Of a stretch of DNA of 64,000 nucleotides, positions 61,804-64,000 are shown piece after piece (within the stretch, counting starts at the first letter, position 1; each line of letters begins with the position of its first letter). Source of the DNA: Metallosphaera tengchongensis (GTDB lineage Archaea > Thermoproteota > Thermoprotei_A > Sulfolobales > Sulfolobaceae); contig NZ_CP049074.1 in NCBI RefSeq assembly GCF_013343295.1, forward strand, positions 372,001 to 436,000, in the 5' to 3' direction. Position numbers and translations under genes: made by a program. The notes beneath the pieces are model-generated. The model saw only the letters and a program-made list of their open reading frames with translations. It searched no databases and had not been told where the DNA came from.

Positions 61804-62914
61804 AGGAAAGGCAAGAATTTTACTCCCTGATCCCTCGGAGTATGAGAGAGACGGTAGGTTCGATCCTGCCTGGTCCCCAGTCTTTTACAATCCCAGGATG
61901 ATCTTCAACAGGGATCTGAGTGTAGTAGTTGTATCTTCCATTTCCCCCAAATCAGTTCTGGACGTTATGTCCGCTACTGGCGTAAGGGGAATAAGATACT
62001 ATCTTGAGAGCGAGGTTCGCGGAGAAATTATTTTTAACGATAAAAACCCTGTTGCTACAGAACTTATTACAAAAAATATAGCATCGAACGGCGTTGAGAA
62101 GGCAAGGGTAGAGAGGTCAGATGCCAATTCTCTAATGCATAGGGTGAAGGTAGAGTACACCGATCTGGATCCCTTTGGAACCCCAGCTCCCTTTCTGCAA
62201 GCAGCAGTCTCATCTCTTAGAAGGAGGGGAGTGTTGGGAGTGACAGCTACAGACCTATCGGCTTTGGAGGGAAAATCAAGGAATTCCTGTAAGAGGAAAT
62301 ACGGCGCATTTTGCAATAAACTCTCCTTCTCTAAGGAGGCTGGATTAAGACTCCTCCTGGCAAAGATTGCAATGGAAGCTTCAATAGTGGAAAAGGGGAT
62401 CCATCCATTAATAACCTTGTATAGGGATTACTATTACAGAATTTTTGTTAGGATGGAAGACGGTGCGAAGAAAGCCGACAATACTTTGGAAAAAATCGGG
62501 TCTCTTTATGAATGTGAAAGTTGCGGGTACTCGTTTATGGGTAAGGGCTTCTGCGATAGGGTATGTCCCGTGTGTGGGGGAAGTTTGAGGTCAATGTATC
62601 CAGCATGGATAGGAGAGCTAGCCGATGTTGAATTTTTGGGTAAAGTGAAAGAATTGCTCCCTAGATTTAATTATCTTGAGAACTTCCCAGCCCTCTTTAA
62701 ACTCATTGGGTCTTTGACCAGCGAGCAAAGATATGGACTGTACTACCGACTTGACGTCCTGTCGTCCAAGCTCAGACGAAATATGCCCTCCATGGAAGAG
62801 ATGATCAAATGCCTTGGAGACGCTACTAGAACCCACTTCCACCTCCAGGGAATAAAGACCTCTAAGGAATTTCATGAGGTCTTGGAATGCATAAAATCAA
62901 GTAGCCATGGTTGA
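61781..62914 (+). CDS. trm1: tRNA (guanine26-N2)-dimethyltransferase
   Basis: Forms m2,2G26 in tRNA using SAM. The 377-residue protein (ATG 61781, [16 protein letters not shown]) has [19 protein letters not shown] (SAM loop) and the catalytic [15 protein letters not shown], plus a C-terminal zinc site CESCGYSF...CPVCGG. The longer frame from 61736 adds 15 residues without family support. It starts 23 nt inside the HTH gene. Confidence 0.93.
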   Translation: MRLIETVEGKARILLPDPSEYERDGRFDPAWSPVFYNPRMIFNRDLSVVVVSSISPKSVLDVMSATGVRGIRYYLESEVRGEIIFNDKNPVATELITKNIASNGVEKARVERSDANSLMHRVKVEYTDLDPFGTPAPFLQAAVSSLRRRGVLGVTATDLSALEGKSRNSCKRKYGAFCNKLSFSKEAGLRLLLAKIAMEASIVEKGIHPLITLYRDYYYRIFVRMEDGAKKADNTLEKIGSLYECESCGYSFMGKGFCDRVCPVCGGSLRSMYPAWIGELADVEFLGKVKELLPRFNYLENFPALFKLIGSLTSEQRYGLYYRLDVLSSKLRRNMPSMEEMIKCLGDATRTHFHLQGIKTSKEFHEVLECIKSSSHG

Positions 62915-63035
62915 ACGTCAAGGATTAATATGTTTTAACAGAATATTGGCTTAAATTCAGCTCAGTTAAACGGTAGTAAAGTAAATAAGATAGGAATCAC
63001 ATATTATATAATCAGCCAACGCGGGTGTAAACACT

Positions 63036-63407
63036 TTGGAATCAAAATTTTCAATAGAAAAGGAGGAGTTAATTCATCAAAAAATAATGGAAAGAGGAGA
63101 TGACGGAATTTCTCAGCAGGAACTGGCGAAGAGTCTTGGACTTTCTACAAGAGAACTTGCCGTTGTCATTAAAAAACTTATTGAAAAGAAAATGATAACC
63201 AAGAAGGCCATCAGGGAAAATGGAAAGAGTGTCATAAAGCTTTTTGCCATAAGGACAATAGAAGAGTCCAATATTCGGATTAACCTAGTCAGTATAGAGA
63301 ACATTCCATGTTTTTCGTGTAAGCTTCTATTTAAATGTGATAACGGTGCACACGTTAACCCAAGCTCGTGCACTAAACTATCTTCGTGGATTCTTTCTCT
63401 GGTATGA
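63036..63407 (+). CDS. tfeB: Transcription factor TFE-beta (Rpc34/RPC39-like) with Fe-S cluster motif
   Basis: The crenarchaeal partner of TFE-alpha, aiding promoter opening; the homologue of RNA polymerase III subunit RPC39. The 123-residue protein has one winged helix (about residues 10-75: HQKIMERGDDGISQQELAKSL, then TRELAVVIKKLIEKKMI) and a C-terminal cluster Cys92, Cys95, Cys101 and Cys112 for a 4Fe-4S cluster. The start is TTG 63036, ~30 nt after the TATA-like ATTATATAA. Length matches Sulfolobus TFE-beta as I recall it. TBP is the next gene. Confidence 0.82.
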   Translation: MESKFSIEKEELIHQKIMERGDDGISQQELAKSLGLSTRELAVVIKKLIEKKMITKKAIRENGKSVIKLFAIRTIEESNIRINLVSIENIPCFSCKLLFKCDNGAHVNPSSCTKLSSWILSLV

Positions 63408-63425
63408 GGATCTTTACGCGTTTAG

Positions 63426-63446
63426 GAACTGTTGAGGCAACAGTTC
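63426..63446 (+). terminator. Stem-loop downstream of tfeB
   Basis: GAACTGTT (63426-63433) and AACAGTTC (63439-63446) form a perfect 8-bp stem with a 5-nt loop, 18 nt after the tfeB stop codon. There is no long T-run, so it may mark the mRNA 3' end rather than be a classic terminator. Confidence 0.45.
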
Positions 63447-63651
63447 TGTAATCTAATCAAGGTAATTTATGGAAGATGGTATCTTATCTTCAATGTTACT
63501 TATTGGTATTCTCCCCACGGATCCCTCTACACTTGAAAAGGAAGTTTAGAACAGTAACCTCAAAATATAAACTAGAAGCATGGTTAATAAATGTCAAAAC
63601 CTTAAAACCCTTACTTTGGGTCGATATTTAAGGAGGATTAAAAAGCTGGAG

Positions 63652-63660
63652 TTTATAAAG
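63652..63660 (+). promoter_or_regulatory. TATA box of the TBP gene
   Basis: TTTATAAAG at 63652-63660 lies about 25 nt before ATG 63679, the ideal geometry for a leaderless TBP mRNA. A second TATA-like TATAAAAAC follows at 63664-63672. Confidence 0.55.
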
Positions 63661-63678
63661 TAGTATAAAAACTATATT

Positions 63679-64000
63679 ATGGTGACTCAGTATTTCCAAT
63701 TCGCCGGCTTATAAGCCAATAATAAGTATCGAGAATATAGTTGCTACCGTAACTTTGGAGCAAACTCTGGATTTGTACGCGATGGAAAGAAGCGTTCCAA
63801 ATGTGGAGTATGATCCAGATCAATTTCCAGGTTTAATTTTTAGATTAGAGAGTCCTAAGGTAACATCCCTCATATTCAAGTCTGGGAAGATGGTGGTTAC
63901 TGGGGCTAAAAGTACCGAGGAGTTGATAAAGGCCGTAAAGAGGATTATCAAAAGTCTAAGAAGATATGGAATAAGGATAGGTGGCAAACCTAAGATACAA
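63679..64000 (+). CDS. tbp: TATA-box binding protein (partial, apparent 1-nt frameshift at the start)
   Basis: The N-terminal repeat of TBP is unmistakable: [69 protein letters not shown]. The gene runs off the window end. The TBP frame (codons beginning at 63722) has no ATG, GTG or TTG back to an in-frame TGA at 63683-63685. The expected leaderless ATG at 63679, ~25 nt after the TATA box, is one base out of frame and stops at TAA 63712-63714. Removing one T from TTT 63693-63695 joins them as [20 protein letters not shown], a natural N-terminus. A sequencing error is the simplest explanation; a real frameshift is the alternative. Confidence 0.85.

Overview
The window is a dense chromosomal segment from a crenarchaeon of the order Sulfolobales (Sulfolobus, Acidianus or Metallosphaera type; the genus cannot be fixed by eye). 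The evidence is the CdvABC division operon plus a second ESCRT-III paralogue, a WhiP-like origin protein, TFE-beta and TBP, a thermosome alpha subunit, GatDE, the Nop5-fibrillarin pair, a trpBADFEGC operon, Sulfolobus-like TATA boxes with leaderless starts, and GGTGATC-type ribosome binding sites matching the Sulfolobus 16S 3' end. Almost everything is core genome. I see no intact insertion sequence, provirus or CRISPR array; the only trace of mobile DNA is a weak IS200/IS605-like end near 26.75 kb.

Layout. 1-4.6 kb: glycine cleavage system, with gcvT-gcvH-PAC2 protein leftward and gcvPA-gcvPB rightward from a shared promoter region. 4.8-7.4 kb: signal peptidase, zinc-ribbon protein, small membrane proteins and enolase. 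7.5-10.3 kb: a candidate C/D box sRNA and cdvA-cdvB-cdvC behind an inverted-repeat promoter. 10.4-16.5 kb: rpo6, class V aminotransferase plus serA, Ogg2 DNA glycosylase, several uncharacterised small genes and a geranylgeranyl-reductase-like flavoprotein. 16.6-19 kb: valS. 19-26.5 kb: trp operon (leftward) ending in a class I aminotransferase. 26.8-33.4 kb: acylphosphatase, inositol-1-phosphate synthase, ppsA, cdvB2-like ESCRT-III and a UbiD family decarboxylase. 33.8-39.2 kb: thrC-lysC-asd, a PHP phosphoesterase and the repair protein NreA. 39.2-44.8 kb: ornithine carbamoyltransferase, DUF4443 regulator, NAD-kinase-like protein, whiP and a likely replication origin region (oriC3 type), and a degenerate tRNA-thiolase-like protein. 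45-50.4 kb: thermosome alpha, small genes, argS and a tRNA-Arg(CCG) directly behind it. 50.4-53.3 kb: structured intergenic DNA, tandem promoter repeats and a class II ribonucleotide reductase. 53.4-58.5 kb: HTH regulator, unknown protein, gatDE and ribosomal protein S30e. 58.5-64 kb: nop5-fibrillarin-DUF61-HTH-trm1, TFE-beta and the 5' part of TBP.

The most interesting points are: (1) TBP has no in-frame start codon; its expected leaderless ATG is one base out of frame, repaired by removing one T from TTT at 63693-63695; (2) nrdJ is preceded by 37-bp tandem repeats carrying repeated TATA-like elements and an inverted repeat; (3) a candidate C/D box sRNA with terminal stem lies just before cdvA; (4) the cdvA promoter carries a perfect TAATACT/AGTATTA inverted repeat; (5) a candidate oriC next to whiP; (6) a tRNA-thiolase-like protein that keeps both zinc fingers but lacks the PP-loop motif; (7) a structured element between tRNA-Arg and nrdJ.

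All functional names come from reading the protein sequences and recalling families; no database search was run. Several starts were moved inward from the longest reading frame and the reason is given in each entry.
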